From: Mytilus galloprovincialis
Taxonomy: Eukaryota; Mollusca; Bivalvia; Mytilida; Mytilidae
Assembly (NCBI RefSeq): GCF_965363235.1
Contig: NC_134846.1
Coordinates: 2,423,001-2,487,000, forward strand
Length of the DNA: 64,000 nt
Direction: 5' to 3'
The position numbers and the translations under genes are program-made. The notes below the pieces were generated by a model, which was given only the letters and a program-made list of their open reading frames with translations, was not told where the DNA came from and made no database searches. Positions within the stretch are counted from its first letter, which is position 1; the number at the start of each line of letters is the position of its first letter. Shown here piece after piece: positions 49,320 through 62,269 of this stretch.

Positions 49320-51950
49320 TGTGTATGTGTGTTTTTTCTTTCTTTCTAATTAGTTATGATTGTTTATAAAAACAAAATGTTTTTAAATTCATTTGGAAGA
49401 CAGGATTGTCATGTAATTGTTATTTCCCTTGTTTAAAAATAGAAATTGCGTGTTTCTATATTTAACGATTTACATGACACTATTTAGTACATATTTGTTA
49501 ACAATGGTTAAATAATATAGATATTGCTGTTTTGAATTCATTGTTAAAGAGAATTATATATGTTCTAAAATTCAATATTTGCATCGTTGCTTATCATTTA
49601 TAACCTTTGTTGAAAGACTTAATCATTTTAGATAAGTTGTTTGAAAATATTGGTGGTTACAAACTTTTATCTGTTGTTTGATTGAAAGCAATCAATGGCG
49701 CTTTTCAAGGGCTGCCAAAGCTAATACTGTATATGGTTGGTGACAACATTGAATGATTGAGATGTTTGTGAACTGACATTCAGTCCGACCATGGGAAGCT
49801 GTGCTCTGCCGGATGCTTACTCAATTATTGGAGTCATTCAATGCTACATTTCTCTACTTTAGGTCTACATAATAAAATTTGTACTTATTGAAAAAAAATA
49901 TATATTGTTTTCATTTATTTTATTTAGATAGCGCTATCACATTCGGCATCCATCGTATTTTTATTTATCAGTTGTCAAATTAAACCAATCTGTGGTCTGC
50001 ATCCCCTGCATAATTGATCCTTTTACATACAAGTCAGACCCCACTCCTTTATTTCTTTAATGGCTTTCAGTTATTTGGTGAACACAGGGATTGATTCCCA
50101 GTTTCCTCCCCAAACTTCTCCTATACTCCATTCATCAACAAGAATTATCCCTGTTTTATCAAACTTTTCTCACGATTAAGACCACTCTGCCTCAAGCTTT
50201 CATCCATCAAATTCTCATTTCTAGTCCTCTTGTTCCATAGTTCCCATAATTCTGTCCAACCCCTTTAAAGTGTCACAATGACTCGTACCCATTAACAACC
50301 CATCATTCGACAAATTATATTAAAGAACCTGATTTGTCTCCTATATGCAAAAATTACGAGTCAGGTTTTTTTTGCTTTAATATAAATGGCCGGTTTTTTC
50401 ACACATCTCATTTTTGAACTCCCATGCGTATTTGTTACTATCAACTATATGGCATCAATGCACATAATTCTATCTTTTCACAAAACCACAAAAATTGCAT
50501 AGCAAATACATTCTCAGGGTTTTTAATAAAGTTTACTTTGCGAGCACAAAGTGAGGAATTAATTATAAAACAATTTGGTAAAGCAAAATAAATATTTAAA
50601 AGATGTTTTAAAAATAGACTATAGTGGATGAGCTACCCCTTCGTGTAACAAGATTTATCTCTCCTGGGATTTAAACACATTGAGATTGAGATTGAATTGT
50701 TTCCCTTTGATAACAACCAGTTCCAAAGCAAGATTATTTGTTTGATGATTTTTAATTGATTAACAATATTTTGATAAAGGAAAAAAATATATATTGTTTT
50801 ATTTAGATAGATTATTTTGATAAAGGAAAAGGATAATATTTTCAATTTCGAGGTCTCACAAAGGCTTTTTCACCTTCTATTCTAGTTTTACATTAAAAAC
50901 CCAAATTTAGATGAAAAGGCTATATGAGAGTTTCATAAATCAAAAGTTTAAGATCATACAAAACCATCTAAGGAATAAAACGGTCTTTGAAGAACATCAA
51001 AACAAAACATAATTACTTGAATTACTTGATGTACCAAGCATTTAGCTTTATGATACATGATAATATAAGGAACTCGATATTATTGTTATTGTAACGAAAA
51101 CGAACCTGTACTTGTCAGGCATAAAAATAAAAATCACTCATCTGCCTATGAATTCGTCTATTGTTATAAAATATACGGTAAAACAATCCTTAATCTATTT
51201 TATTACGTAACTGCTTAAAGTGTAACAAAGAGTTCATTTAAGTTCATTGGGAAGTGTAAGATTATATTTTGAAGAAGGTAATGATGATTGATTTTTTTGC
51301 AATATGTAATCTGTATGCATTCCTCTAGTTTTGTTTTTCGGGCTTTTTTTTCTCCAAACGGCTGATAATAACTTGCAGGTTCCTTAATTTCAATTATACA
51401 TTCATCAAAATTCAATGATGACGTCATCTTTTTGATCTTTTTTATTTTGCTTTTGTGACGTTAAGAAAATAATGTTTTATAGAAACATGTCGAATCTCTC
51501 TGCAAATTATTTAAAACAAACAATAAAGTTTGCGAACATATTGTCTTTAAATCTTTTGAAAAACTAAGTTACCGTTTCAATTGCAATACATTACTCCATT
51601 CCCAATAGTTACAAGCCTCGTATTTTAATCCTTTTTTTCAATTTGATTTACTGGAGAGGAGAAATATAGGTTCAACCACTGAATTAAGTGGGTAACGATA
51701 TTTCTACTCTGGAGACATTTTAAGATTAAAAGCTGTACGCTTGTGAAAGTGGAGAATATCGTTGTATACTAGACAAAGTGGTGGCATCTGTTTCTCTAAT
51801 GCTTTATTTACGTTATTTGAACAAAGTTTATCCTTCCTTTCCAAATATGTGTGTTCTTTATATGTGACGTCATCATATATGGTCGTAATTTTTCATGAGG
51901 ACACAATAGACAATTCAGAAGAAAATAGGAAAATTTGACGACGTAAATGA
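49320..51950. other. Gene-free stretch with a pyrimidine-rich island
   Basis: No exon is supported. About 49990-50330 has unusually high C and T on + and low G, unlike its flanks. A GATAGCGCTATC palindrome stands at 49927-49938. Short duplicated words (AAATATATATTGTTTT) occur at ~49896 and ~50788. Confidence 0.45.
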
Positions 51951-51954
51951 ATTT

Positions 51955-52300
51955 CGACTATTATAAGAGGTTTAACTAGCTATAAATATAGCTTCAGTCC
52001 ACTATTTTGTACATAACAAAATGTGGGTATCAAAACAGGAAACTGACACTTTTTTTCGTTTCGTTTGATGTGATGGAGCTTTTGATTTTGTTATTTGATT
52101 GGGGATTTCCGCGACAATGTTGAAATCATTTTCTTTTTTTTTTCGGGGGGGGGGGGGGGAGCACTTCAGTTTTTTTCGTTGTTTCCCTCAAATAGTTGAT
52201 GTGTTTCCCTCGATTTTAGTTTGTAACCCGGATTTGTTTTTGTCTCAATCGATTTATGACTTTCGAACAGCGGTAAACTACTGTTGCCTTATTTGGTACC
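51955..52300 (+). repeat. Family D then family C fragments with G-run
   Basis: Family D words at 51965-52115, a run of 13 G (about 52147-52159), then family C (TTGTAACCCGGATTTG, CAATCGATTTATGACTTTCG). D and C also stand side by side in the same order at 34430-35050, so they may be two parts of one larger element. Confidence 0.7.
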
Positions 52301-52943
52301 GAACATATTAAGAAGAAATGGTGGTTTGTTTTATGGCTAGCCGAATCTCCCGCTTATATGACAATGCTAAAAATTATCACTAGATTACAAACAGTATGTG
52401 AAAGGAATACAACACAAACACACGCAAGAAGACTTTTCACAGAGAAACGCCCAAACAAATAATATAATAGTCGACACAACATGCAAACAACAACGAACAT
52501 ATTTCATCAACGACAGATAACACAAACCGTCATGTACTTACGTAACGAGCATGCAGTCTCGAACTTGATACAATTATTTTCACAGTACCAGTCAAAACAA
52601 TGTTTATGACACTGATGGTATTGAAAGGCATTTTTATAATTATTTGGACTACAAACGATAAGACATAACACATTATCCAACCGATGCTATAACAGAAACA
52701 TCAAACATAAATACACGAATGTTGTATACATGTACAAAATACGGAGACATGTCGTACAAAGTAGCAGTGCAAATTAACATTCGGTATAACAGTCATTCGG
52801 GAGTGAGTCACGTTTGGTACTTAGCAAACATATGACATAGATTTTAAATCACTATCTAAGACGTGGCAAAAATACAATTAGTGTTAAAACACGAATTCCA
52901 ATGAGACCATTTTTCTCCAGATACCAAATAAAATACATAGAGA

Positions 52944-53078
52944 ATAATACATGGCAAAATCCGTATCATATGTCGTATCATCCCGAGACATCAATATCAG
53001 CCCAAGGGCCTTTAGGCCCGAGGGATGATATTGGTCGAGGGTGATACGGCATGTGATACGGATTTTGCCATGTATTAT
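52944..53078. repeat. 135-bp foldback (hairpin) with GATACGG arms
   Basis: Arms ATAATACATGGCAAAATCCG and its complement close on a GC-rich loop, CCCAAGGGCC...GGCCCGAGGG. Pairing extends through GTATCA/TGATAC blocks with few mismatches. Confidence 0.85.
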
Positions 53079-53345
53079 ACGCTTTATCATATATTTCAAC
53101 AGAAGAGTATTATATTATATGAACTGTTTTCTGATCCCGATAGATTAGCACTGGGTTACCTTCAGTTCTGCTTTTGTCTTGGTTCAAAGCCTTAAAATAA
53201 CTGCTTATACAAAGCACCTGGGTTACCTTACCATTTGCCTGCTGCTGTTTTAAAAATATTTTGTTTATTATTGTATTTATTTGAGTGTTTTGTATTTTTT
53301 ATAGTTGCATTTAGTGTGCCAAAAAATATGCAAACTTGATGTTCG

Positions 53346-53407
53346 TGACGTCACATACAATATGAAAACTTGACGTTCGTGACGTTACATACCAAACAAT
53401 GACGTCA
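53346..53407. promoter_or_regulatory. Cluster of CRE-type sites (TGACGTCA)
   Basis: Perfect TGACGTCA at 53346-53353 and 53400-53407, with half-sites TGACGTTC and TGACGTTA at 53371 and 53380. This is the CREB/ATF consensus. No gene is recognised next to it, so function is doubtful. Confidence 0.3.
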
Positions 53408-53497
53408 TTAAAAAAATGACCTATTTTGAGGAAATTTTTTCTTAAGCAAAAATAAACAAAAAACTTTATGTAAAAAAAGAAAAAAAAAAAAAAAAAG

Positions 53498-53590
53498 TAT
53501 GCGATACGGGTTTTACCATGCGATACGGGGTATGCGATACGGGTTTAGCTATGCAATACGGGGTATGCGATACAGGGTAGGTGATACAGA
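53498..53590. repeat. Short degenerate tandem repeat of ATGCGATACGGG
   Basis: Five to six imperfect iterations (GCGATACGGG, GCGATACGGGG, GCAATACGGGG, GCGATACAGGG, GTGATACAG) after an A-run. They share the GATACGG word with the foldback at 52944-53078. Confidence 0.8.
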
Positions 53591-53639
53591 CTGGAAAAAC
53601 AACCTTTATTAGATATACAAAATAGCTGTATTTTGTACT

Positions 53640-54020
53640 AAATATATGATAAATATTATTATCATCATTATAATAATATTACTACTGTAATTTCAGAAAT
53701 TATTGCGATGTTTTTATTATTGCGTAATCGTAGCAGGGTTATAATCGCAATAGTTTGAACTCGCATTTTAATTTTTTGTATATGAATTGAACAGAATTTT
53801 TCTCAATATCGCAAACATTAAAATCTCATTTCAGTCTAAAATGGCAAAATTGCAATAATAAATGCACGCGATAATTTCTGAATTTACAGTACTGTATTAG
53901 TATTATCATTATTATCTATTATCATTATTATTATTTTTATAATAATAATTATTATTAATAAATATTAATAAAACAAAATACTATTATCATCATTATTATT
54001 ATTATTATTTTATTATTACT
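53640..54020. repeat. AT-only low-complexity tract, (ATT)n/(ATA)n
   Basis: Runs of ATT/TTA/AAT at 53648-53700 and 53896-54015 around a short unique piece (53700-53890). No gene. Confidence 0.85.
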
Positions 54021-54949
54021 ATTACAATTGCTTAAAGTTCACTAAACGAAAAAAATCTAACCAACATTTTACACATTAGATTATTTACCATATTTCTTTA
54101 TTTTATATCAACTGATAATGCAATATCATTTCTACCTTATTCATTAATTAATCTATTGATGTAAATGTAAGACCTGTTCGATTCATATAATGTATATTAT
54201 TTCATACCCTAATTGGTTAATATAAGTTTATTGAAAACGATATACAACAAGAGGAAATAAGCATAATCCTAATCAATATAGCCAAATCTGATTGAATATA
54301 CAAGGAAGGTTCAGTTAATGTATACGACTATTATGAATATTTAAAACATATAGGGAATTTTCGTATAAATAGCTTTGTATCGTTGTCAAACTTTTTGAAA
54401 TAGTTGTGGTATTTGATAAGGTTGACGGGGCTAAAGGTAACACAATAAGCTAGTTTACTAACAAAATAACATTTTAGAATATGCCATTCATGTAATCAGA
54501 TAGGTATTACATATTTCGTTTGAATAGCCATCAATAACGAAAATGTGTGTTTTAGATCAGCTGTATACACAGGAATGTTGAAAATTTTCTTCAAAAATTT
54601 CCATTGATCAATCGTTTTTTTTTTTTTTTTAGATTGTCGTTCATGATGAAATATTTAAAAATTTCAAAGAGTTGCCACTAAACAAATATTGCTAATAAAT
54701 CAAAGTTCTATTTAATAAAGTTGTCATCTTGGTTATATTTATCTAAAATCGTTTTGAAGTTTTAACAAGAGACAAAAACAATGTATGTTTAACAAAAATC
54801 TAAAACAACACTTGAACCGGTTTCCGGGTTTACCTTAATTAGAGATACCCAGAAGCTTAATATTTGAAAACCAAGGATGTGTAAAAATCGAACAAGATAG
54901 AAAATTTAAAAAAAAAAAAATTTTTAAGGCTAAGTAGGACCTTACATAC

Positions 54950-55690
54950 ATGGTTCTACAATCTTTTCATTTCATGTTTCTACAGTCTTTTAATTTCACC
55001 TTTCGGTATATTGATGATGTACTGTTTCCTAATAATAATAGATTCAGTGATCACTTACATTTAATATATCCAAGTGAACTTGAAATTAAAGATACTACCG
55101 ACACAGATAAATCTGCTTCATATTTAGACCTTTTTCTCGAAATGACTACTGATGGTAGGTTGAATATCAAAATTTATGACAAACGCGATGATATTAATTT
55201 TCCTATAGTCAACTTTCCATTTTTGTGTAGCAACATCCCAGCGGCACCAGCATATGGAGTATATGTGTCTAAATTGATACGTTACTCTAGAGCTAGCTCA
55301 AAGTACGTTGATTTTGTTGAACGAGGAATACTGCTTTCTCAAAAGTTGCTTAGACAGGGCTATGAATCAATCAAATTAAGGTCATCACTCAAGAAATTTT
55401 ACGGTCGCCATCATGAGCTGATTGGCCATTATGACAAAAGTGTGTCAGAAATCATATCTGATATTCTTCCTCAGTCATAATAACCTTCCATCATTACCGG
55501 ACTGAACAAAGAAATAACACGACGGGTGCCGTGTACGGTGCAGAAAATGCTTATCCTTCCGGAGCACCTGATTTCACTCCCGGTCTTTAGAGGAGTTCGT
55601 GTTGTTTCTTAATTATTATTTATAACTGTTGATGTAAATGTCCTTTGGTTTTGTGAGTCTTTGATTACTCCTTGGTTTTGATTGTTATTG
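54950..55690 (+). mobile_element. Penelope-like reverse transcriptase, 3' fragment
   Basis: An open frame of 176 codons (54950-55480) starts near the catalytic motif FRYIDDVL and continues SASYLDLFLE, KIYDKRDDINFPIVNFPFL, PAAPAYGVYVSKLIRYSRA and KKFYGRHHELIGHY, ending in a stop. The palm motifs before YIDD are absent (5' truncation). The tail CACGACGGGTGCCG and CCGGAGCACCTGATTTC follows, as in other copies. Close relative of 61077-62039. Confidence 0.85.
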
Positions 55691-55699
55691 TCTTTCGAT

Positions 55700-56300
55700 A
55701 CCTGTATCGTGGCATTGTAAAATATTAATTTTTTTTTCTGTCTGTTTATGGCGATTTGATTGATATTTTAGACTTAGATGCTTCTTGTTTTTCATTAGTT
55801 GTTATTGTTTTTGACTAGCTGTCAGTAACGGCGAGAACTCTCAGATCTGTGCATAGTGTCTTTCTGTTGTGTGGATGTATTAATATTCTTCCACGTCCAC
55901 TCTGTTCTTGTTAGATACATTTCTTTTTATAGCCATCACAAGTAAATTCTTTTTTAGCTTTCAATTTGTTATGTGTAATTGTTACACCACTGTTCAAGGT
56001 TAAAGGAGGGTTAGCGCTTTCAAACAAGTTTCTATTCTATTCATGTTGAAAAAACTCAAATGCCGATTATGTTATATCAATCTTCCAGATTGTAAATTGT
56101 ACTCATTCAGCATGCTGTAATATTTTTATATGATTTCAAACATTAATTTAAACTATCAGAATATATCACATACATTACTTTCAGTCCGACGTACTAAGAA
56201 TTAACCCTTGAAAAGATGAGTTTAGTGTTCAGCCAATCGATTGCCAAAATATATATTCAGATAATTATTGTTATTATAAACTTTATGCATATACTACTAT
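55700..56300. other. Gene-free spacer
   Basis: Nothing identifiable. The 168-residue frame at 56216-56722 spans AT-rich DNA and a reversed family C copy and has no domain. Confidence 0.5.
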
Positions 56301-56309
56301 GTCTTTTAC

Positions 56310-57280
56310 AAAAACCTACATATATAAAGGCAACAATAGTGTATAGCTGTTCAAATGTCATAAATAGATTGAGAGAAAACAAATCCAGGTTACATAATAA
56401 GACCAAGGAAAACGCATCAACTTTAAGAGGAAAACAACGAAACAACATAAACACTAAAGTGCAACATACACAGACGCCAACATACATAGAAACGGACTAT
56501 TCGAAAACAGCTTGCATATTCCATATACTATATATAATTTCAAGTACATATAGGTTCAATAATGTATACACACATTGTTTGAAGTTGTTTGAATTTATGA
56601 AACTCATAAAGATTTTAGGTTCAAATTTATTTTTGATATTAATATTATTACTGTCATCATTAACATTATTAATATTTGTCTTTGGTTTTCAACCGTTGCA
56701 ATTGTTTTATAATAACTCATAAACATGCATAACCAATTGGTGGTCCCGTCAATATCACATGTCTCTTCTTGTACTTAATAGTAAATAAAGGCAACAGTAG
56801 TATACCGCTGTTCAAAACTCATAAATCCATGGACAAAAAACAAAATCGGGGTAACAAACCAAAACCGAGCGAAACGCATTAAATATAAGAGGAGAACAAC
56901 GACACAACATCGAAACGCAACACACACAGAAACAGACCAATCATCAGACAAAACACTACGAGAATAACAAATGTAACATGAAAACCAAATACATGAATTT
57001 GGGATAGACAAGTACCGTGCCACGTCTTATCTCAATATCTCAAAAATAAGAGAAAACACAAACGACTCAACGTTAAAATGCAACACAAAGAGAAACGAAC
57101 AATATATAACAATGACCATCTTCCTGACTTGGTACAGGACACTTTTAAAGGGGAATAAAAGTGGTGGGTTGAACCTGGTTTTAAGGCATGCCAAACCTCG
57201 CACTTTAATGGCAAAGTTAAATATAACATTGAAATGACAACATAATATTACAGGACTACAATACAAATAAATAGGAGAAC
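56310..57280 (-). repeat. Two family C copies
   Basis: Partial copy 56310-56500 and a longer one 56790-57280 (GGCAACAGTAGTATACCGCT to GGCATGCCAAACCTCGCACT), the latter with a non-matching stretch in the middle. Small frames on the minus strand are translations of the repeat. Confidence 0.75.
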
Positions 57281-57289
57281 ATATTAGAC

Positions 57290-58105
57290 ACAGAAAAACA
57301 TGGGTTGCTACCACGAATACATATAACTACCCACATCGCTTTTTATACAATTTGTAACTTTTTGGCGTTGTCTTTAAGATATTATCTATTAATAAAATTA
57401 GGACGCTTTTTTGCGTTTAATTCCAATGTCTTAGTTTGCATTTATTGGCATAACTGGAAAGATTGAATATTCACAGATTACTGCAAGTTTTAAAAAGTGT
57501 GTTGACGTTTTTATTTTCATGCATTATAATGTCACAATTGATATGCCCAACTGTTCTCTTTTATCGTTTATTTTGTTTTGTGTGTGTAAAAACTTAAAAA
57601 TAATATCACAAAAATACTGAACTAGTATAAAATTTTAAAGGGAATGTCCCTAATAGAATAGAGTTATGGAAGACAAATTCACATATACAGTATATCCATT
57701 TTCGCTTCCTTATGTCTATGGCATAAATCTAAATAATACATATTACAGCAATATAATGATATCTATCTATAATTACACAACTTTCGGGTTTCACCAAATG
57801 AAGTATCAGTTGCGTAGAGTTTAATGTAGGTTAATAGTAGCAATGATCAACAAAAAGTGTAAACAACACAGCAAAGAAAATAACTCAAATTGGCTTACCT
57901 TATATATTTACTTAATCACTAAATAATCGCTTGCATGTGTACACAAGTTAACAGCTTATATGATATATAGCTCAACTTGTGTAAATTTCCAGAATTTTTT
58001 GGAAAACCCTAATCTATATTTAAACATAAACTTTCCAACGGCTAAACTATTCACTCAATATTGCTTCACTACAAAGATGGTGTATACGTCTTAAATATGA
58101 AATTA
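57290..58105. other. Gene-free AT-rich spacer
   Basis: I see no exon, repeat copy or notable structure here. Confidence 0.5.
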
Positions 58106-58109
58106 GTTC

Positions 58110-58260
58110 AGTTGTGTGTATAAAGAAGAAGATGTAGTATGATTTCTAATTAGACAACTCTCCACAAGAGGCTAAACGAGACAGAAATTAACAACTATAG
58201 GTCACCGTACGACCTTCAACAATGAGCATAGCCACGACTTGGATACTAGTATGAATTAAA
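58110..58260 (-). repeat. Family A fragment
   Basis: Complement of the family A 3' half (AACAACTATAGGTCACCGTA, CCTTCAACAATGAGCATAGC). A second copy lies at 58795-58965. Confidence 0.75.
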
Positions 58261-58794
58261 TTATTTATAATATTTGTAAATTTCATTAAATGTTCAAGAA
58301 AGATTGCAAAGCATATTATGAGCATCAAGACGGGTACAACTTACAAAATGTGTTACCCTCATGGAGACCCTGATATCCCATCTTCTTTTTTCTGGGGTGC
58401 TTGTAGATTAATTATCTATCCGGTAATAACAATTGGTCAGGCAAATTAAAACAAATTTTGAATTTTAAGGCATATATAGTATCTTAATTTTCTAAAATAT
58501 TTGACAGATTTCGAATTTGACAAAGGATGCATAAATATATTTTTTCCAATGTACAGCATAATTTGTAATTTTTTAACCAGTAAGATCGGAACCTTTACAC
58601 GAGCAAAGGAGGAAAAATCTCTCATGTGCAGTTTACCAGTAGATGAAATGATAAAATCAACATCAGCCACGTACTACATCACGAAGAGGTAACATCTAAA
58701 ATTCTACTACATTATCAAACTGATTGTATCCGACAGTTACACCAAAACAATTGTACCCAAAGATTTTAACCATAAGTAAGCGTTGCATATATGT

Positions 58795-58965
58795 AAAAAA
58801 AGACAATGTGGAACGATCACCAATGAGAAAACTCTCCACAAGAGAGCAAATAACACAGAAACTAACAACTATAGATCAGCATACGGCCATCAACAATGAA
58901 AAAAGTCCATACCGCATAGTCACCTATGCAAGGCTCCGAATTTCATGACTTTATTTAGAACAATA
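58795..58965 (-). repeat. Family A fragment
   Basis: Same block as 58110-58260, more diverged (AACTATAGATCAGCATACGG). Confidence 0.7.
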
Positions 58966-59034
58966 CCTAAAAAAAACTCTGACATGGGGCTGTTCCAACT
59001 CGCCTTACAATAAAAGCCCCTATTGTCTTGTTAT

Positions 59035-59400
59035 TACCGAGGATCTAAATAAAGGCAACTGTGGTATACCGCTGTTCGAAATTCATAAATCGATTGAGAA
59101 AAAAACAAATCCGGATTACAAACTATAACTGAGGAAAACACATCAAATATAAGAGGAGAACTACGATACAACATAAACACAACATTTAAATGTAACACAC
59201 ACAGAAACAAACTATAATAAAACAATGGCCATTTCCCTGACCTGGTACATAACATTTTAAGAAATAAATGGTGGGTTGAACCTGGTTTTGTGGCATACAA
59301 AACCTCCCGCTTTTATGACAATGTTAAATACAACATTAAATTGACAACATTACATGACAGGACTACAGTACAAATAAATGGGAGAACTGAGAAACACACG
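59035..59400 (-). repeat. Family C, longest uninterrupted copy
   Basis: From AAATAAAGGCAACTGTGGTA through TGGTGGGTTGAACCTGGTTT to ATAAATGGGAGAAC. It serves as the reference for the partial copies elsewhere. Confidence 0.75.
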
Positions 59401-60529
59401 AGTGATAGCTAACACATACTTAACATATTTCGATGTGAACATCTCCAAGAGAACACAACACATCAATTTGAACCATAACTATGAATACATATGGATTCCA
59501 TTAAAGACTACACTAGAACATTGGCTAAACGAGAAGTTGAACTAGAAAATTTGTCAAAATGGGTTATAACAATCGGGTTTCTGATAAAACGTTGCATTCA
59601 TCACTTGAAAAAAATGTGAATGATCGACCAGCGTCTATTTTAAGAGACACGTATGCTGTGAAATGTAAACCATCTCTTTACTATAAATTTGTTGTTGTTT
59701 CTGTGGACAAAGCTTTAAATAATATTGTTTTTTTAATTTAAATTACAAATTTCTTATTGAAGAATTACGAATAAATTGGCACTCAGGTAATTCCACATAC
59801 AAAACATATCATTTGACAAGAGTGAGATTTTGGAAAATGATAAGTCATTCATGGCTTCACTGAACTCTACATCGAACAACAAATCGGAGGACTTACCTTG
59901 CTTGTATTGGACACCTCAGCGTTACACATTTCAAAACAAAAACTCATATGCATGTTCAATTGAATTGGCCATTACATTGACAAACATTCGTTCCGCAGTG
60001 AAATAGGGTCCTCAGAAATACTCCGAAACTAAGTGGTATTTAAAAAAAACATTTTGAAGAACTTCTGGATCATTTAAATTTTGATCATTCTCTCAAATTC
60101 GTTCCTTCAAAACTTTTTTTTTTATTTTTCAACCCTGTATACCACCATCTCCTTGTGAAATTTTAAAAATCGTCTAAAAGAAACAATTTACAATGCTTTT
60201 CAACATAAAATTGTAGCATGCGCTGTCAATTTATTACCATACGGCATATATTGATAGCAGTGAACAAAAGGGAAAGCATGCTCCACAAAGGAATATATTA
60301 TCAGTATGCTGGAGTGTCAACATCTTCTTATTTTCATATGAGTCTGAGTTCTTTCAAACACTTGTCAAAAACAAAACAAAAAGAAAAGAAGCAAGATCCC
60401 TTTATTTCACATTCAGATGAATTGATGATGTTCTTTCGATTAACAATTTTAACTCCTCAGCTGATTGGTTTTAATTAATATATCCTCCAGAACTATAAAA
60501 TTAAAGAAACAATAGACAAGGCTTACTAG

Positions 60530-60730
60530 GTTTGGACTTATATCTAAAATTGGACATAAGCAGTCATCTCTGTACCAGAATCCATGACAAACGAGACATT
60601 TAATTTTTAGATTATCCATTTCCGCACACCTTAGAAGCAATATACCAACTTCACCGGCATATACGATATGCATTACCCAACTTACGGTTTTTCAAAAGCT
60701 TGCAGTTGCTTTGCAGACTTTGTTCCAAGG
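60530..60730 (+). mobile_element. Heavily decayed Penelope-like fragment
   Basis: Traces of the reverse transcriptase C-terminal part (CATGACAAACGAGACATTTA, CAATATACCAACTTCACCGG) in + orientation, tail to tail with the longer minus-strand copy at 60768-62045. Confidence 0.5.
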
Positions 60731-60767
60731 TTCCGTATTGAAAATCGTATTTTACCTATAACGGTTT

Positions 60768-62045
60768 ACTTTTATAAAAGAGGGACGAAAGATACCAAAG
60801 GGACAGTCAAACTCATAAATCTAAAACAAACTGACAACTCCATGGTTAAAAATGAAAAAGACAAACAGAAAAACAATAGTTCACATGACACAACATAGAA
60901 AACTAAAGAATAAACAACACGAACCCCACCAAAAACTAGGGGTGATCTCAGGTGCTCCGGAAGGGTAAGCAGATCCTGCTCCACATGCGGCACCCGTCGT
61001 GTTGCTTATGTGATAACAAATCCGGTAAATAGTCTAATTCGGTAGGTCACATTCAGGAAAGGGAAGGGGATTGTAGTTACGACGTAAGGAACATATCCGA
61101 TATCATTTGTGATACGGTTATGCCATAACGGTCAACCAACTCGTGATGGCGTCCGTAAAATTTACGAAGGGATGATTTCAACTTCACCATTTGGAACTCT
61201 AGGTTTAATAGCTTCCTTGTGAGCAGCAACCCTCTATCAAGAAAATCATGATAGGAAATGCAAGCACGGGAATATCGTATCAATTGGGAGATATATACCC
61301 CGTATGCAGGTGCTGCTGGAATGTTGCTACTTAGAAATGGAAAGTTCACAATTGAAAAGCTGAAATCATCTCTTTTGTCGTAAAGTTTTGTTTTCAACCG
61401 ACCCTCATTGTCAATTTCTTGATGTAAGTCAAAATATGAGGCCGACTTAACTGTATCTGTAGTATGCTTTATATCTAGCTCGATTTGATAGATGCGTTCC
61501 ACATAGTCACCAAATTTTGAATGATTTAGTGAAAGAACATCATCTTTATAGCGAAACGTAGAGTTAAAGGATAGTGCTAACTTCTTATCTTTCTTCCTAA
61601 GAAGTTCCTGCATGAAGTCAGCCTCATAATAATAAAGAAACAAGTCGGCAAGTAGAGGGGCACAGTTTGTTCCCATTGGAATGCCGACAGTCTGTTGAAA
61701 AACACGTCCTCCGAACGTAACAAATATGTTGTCAATCAAGAAATCAAGCATCTTGATAATATCAGTTTCAGAGAATTTTTTGTTCGGATCAGAGTGATCC
61801 TTTACAAAGTAGGATTTATCCTTCCCTAAGACAAGATACTTGTATCTACGTTGGCCATTCTTTTTTACGAAGCAAAGCAATACCAACTCTTTCAATTTGT
61901 CTTTTAGTTTGGAATGTGGAATACTAGTGTACAGAGTAGAAAAGTCAAATGTTTTAATACTTTTACAAGATGAAAGAGAGTTAGATTGTATGTATTTTAA
62001 AAGATCTTTGGAATTTTTAAGTATCCACATCTGATTCACGCCCCC
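60768..62045 (-). mobile_element. Penelope-like retroelement, longest copy (320-codon RT frame)
   Basis: The open frame 62039-61077 covers most of the reverse transcriptase palm. Motif A region KTFDFSTLYTSIPH (~29-42), motif B VGIPMGTNCAPLLADLFL (~121-138), motif C FRYKDDVLSLN (~168-178), then KLYDKRDDFSFSIVNFPFL and YGVYISQLIRYSRA. The catalytic box reads YKDD rather than the Y[IL]DD of the other copies, so it is unlikely to be active. The 3' tail runs to ~60768 (complement of CTTTGGTATCTTTCGTCCC). The 5' end is cut at ~62045, where another repeat begins; the fingers and any GIY-YIG endonuclease are not present. Assignment to Penelope-like rather than LINE rests on the motif spacing and is moderately sure. 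Confidence 0.85.
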
Positions 62046-62269
62046 TCTAGAATGGGCAGTTTATAAGTTGTGACTTGGATGGAGAGATGTCTCATTGGTA
62101 CTCATCTTCCTTTATCTATTTTAAATATAAAAACAAACCCACTTATATTCAAACGGAAAGTTCATTATCAAATGTCAAAATCAAAACTGACAACGTCAGT
62201 ACATGTATATATATTCTATACTTCACGACCTTCATCTATTATTCGATTCAGCCCTTGGATGGTGTAAAC

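Noticed and set aside
49747-49843. Possible structured RNA between CATTGAATGA and TCATTCAATG
   Set aside because: Only a 10-base terminal pairing with an unpaired middle; no box motifs or polymerase III signals seen.
56216-56722. 168-residue open frame on +
   Set aside because: Low-complexity hydrophobic translation of AT-rich DNA and a reversed family C repeat; no domain, no paralogue, no splice context.
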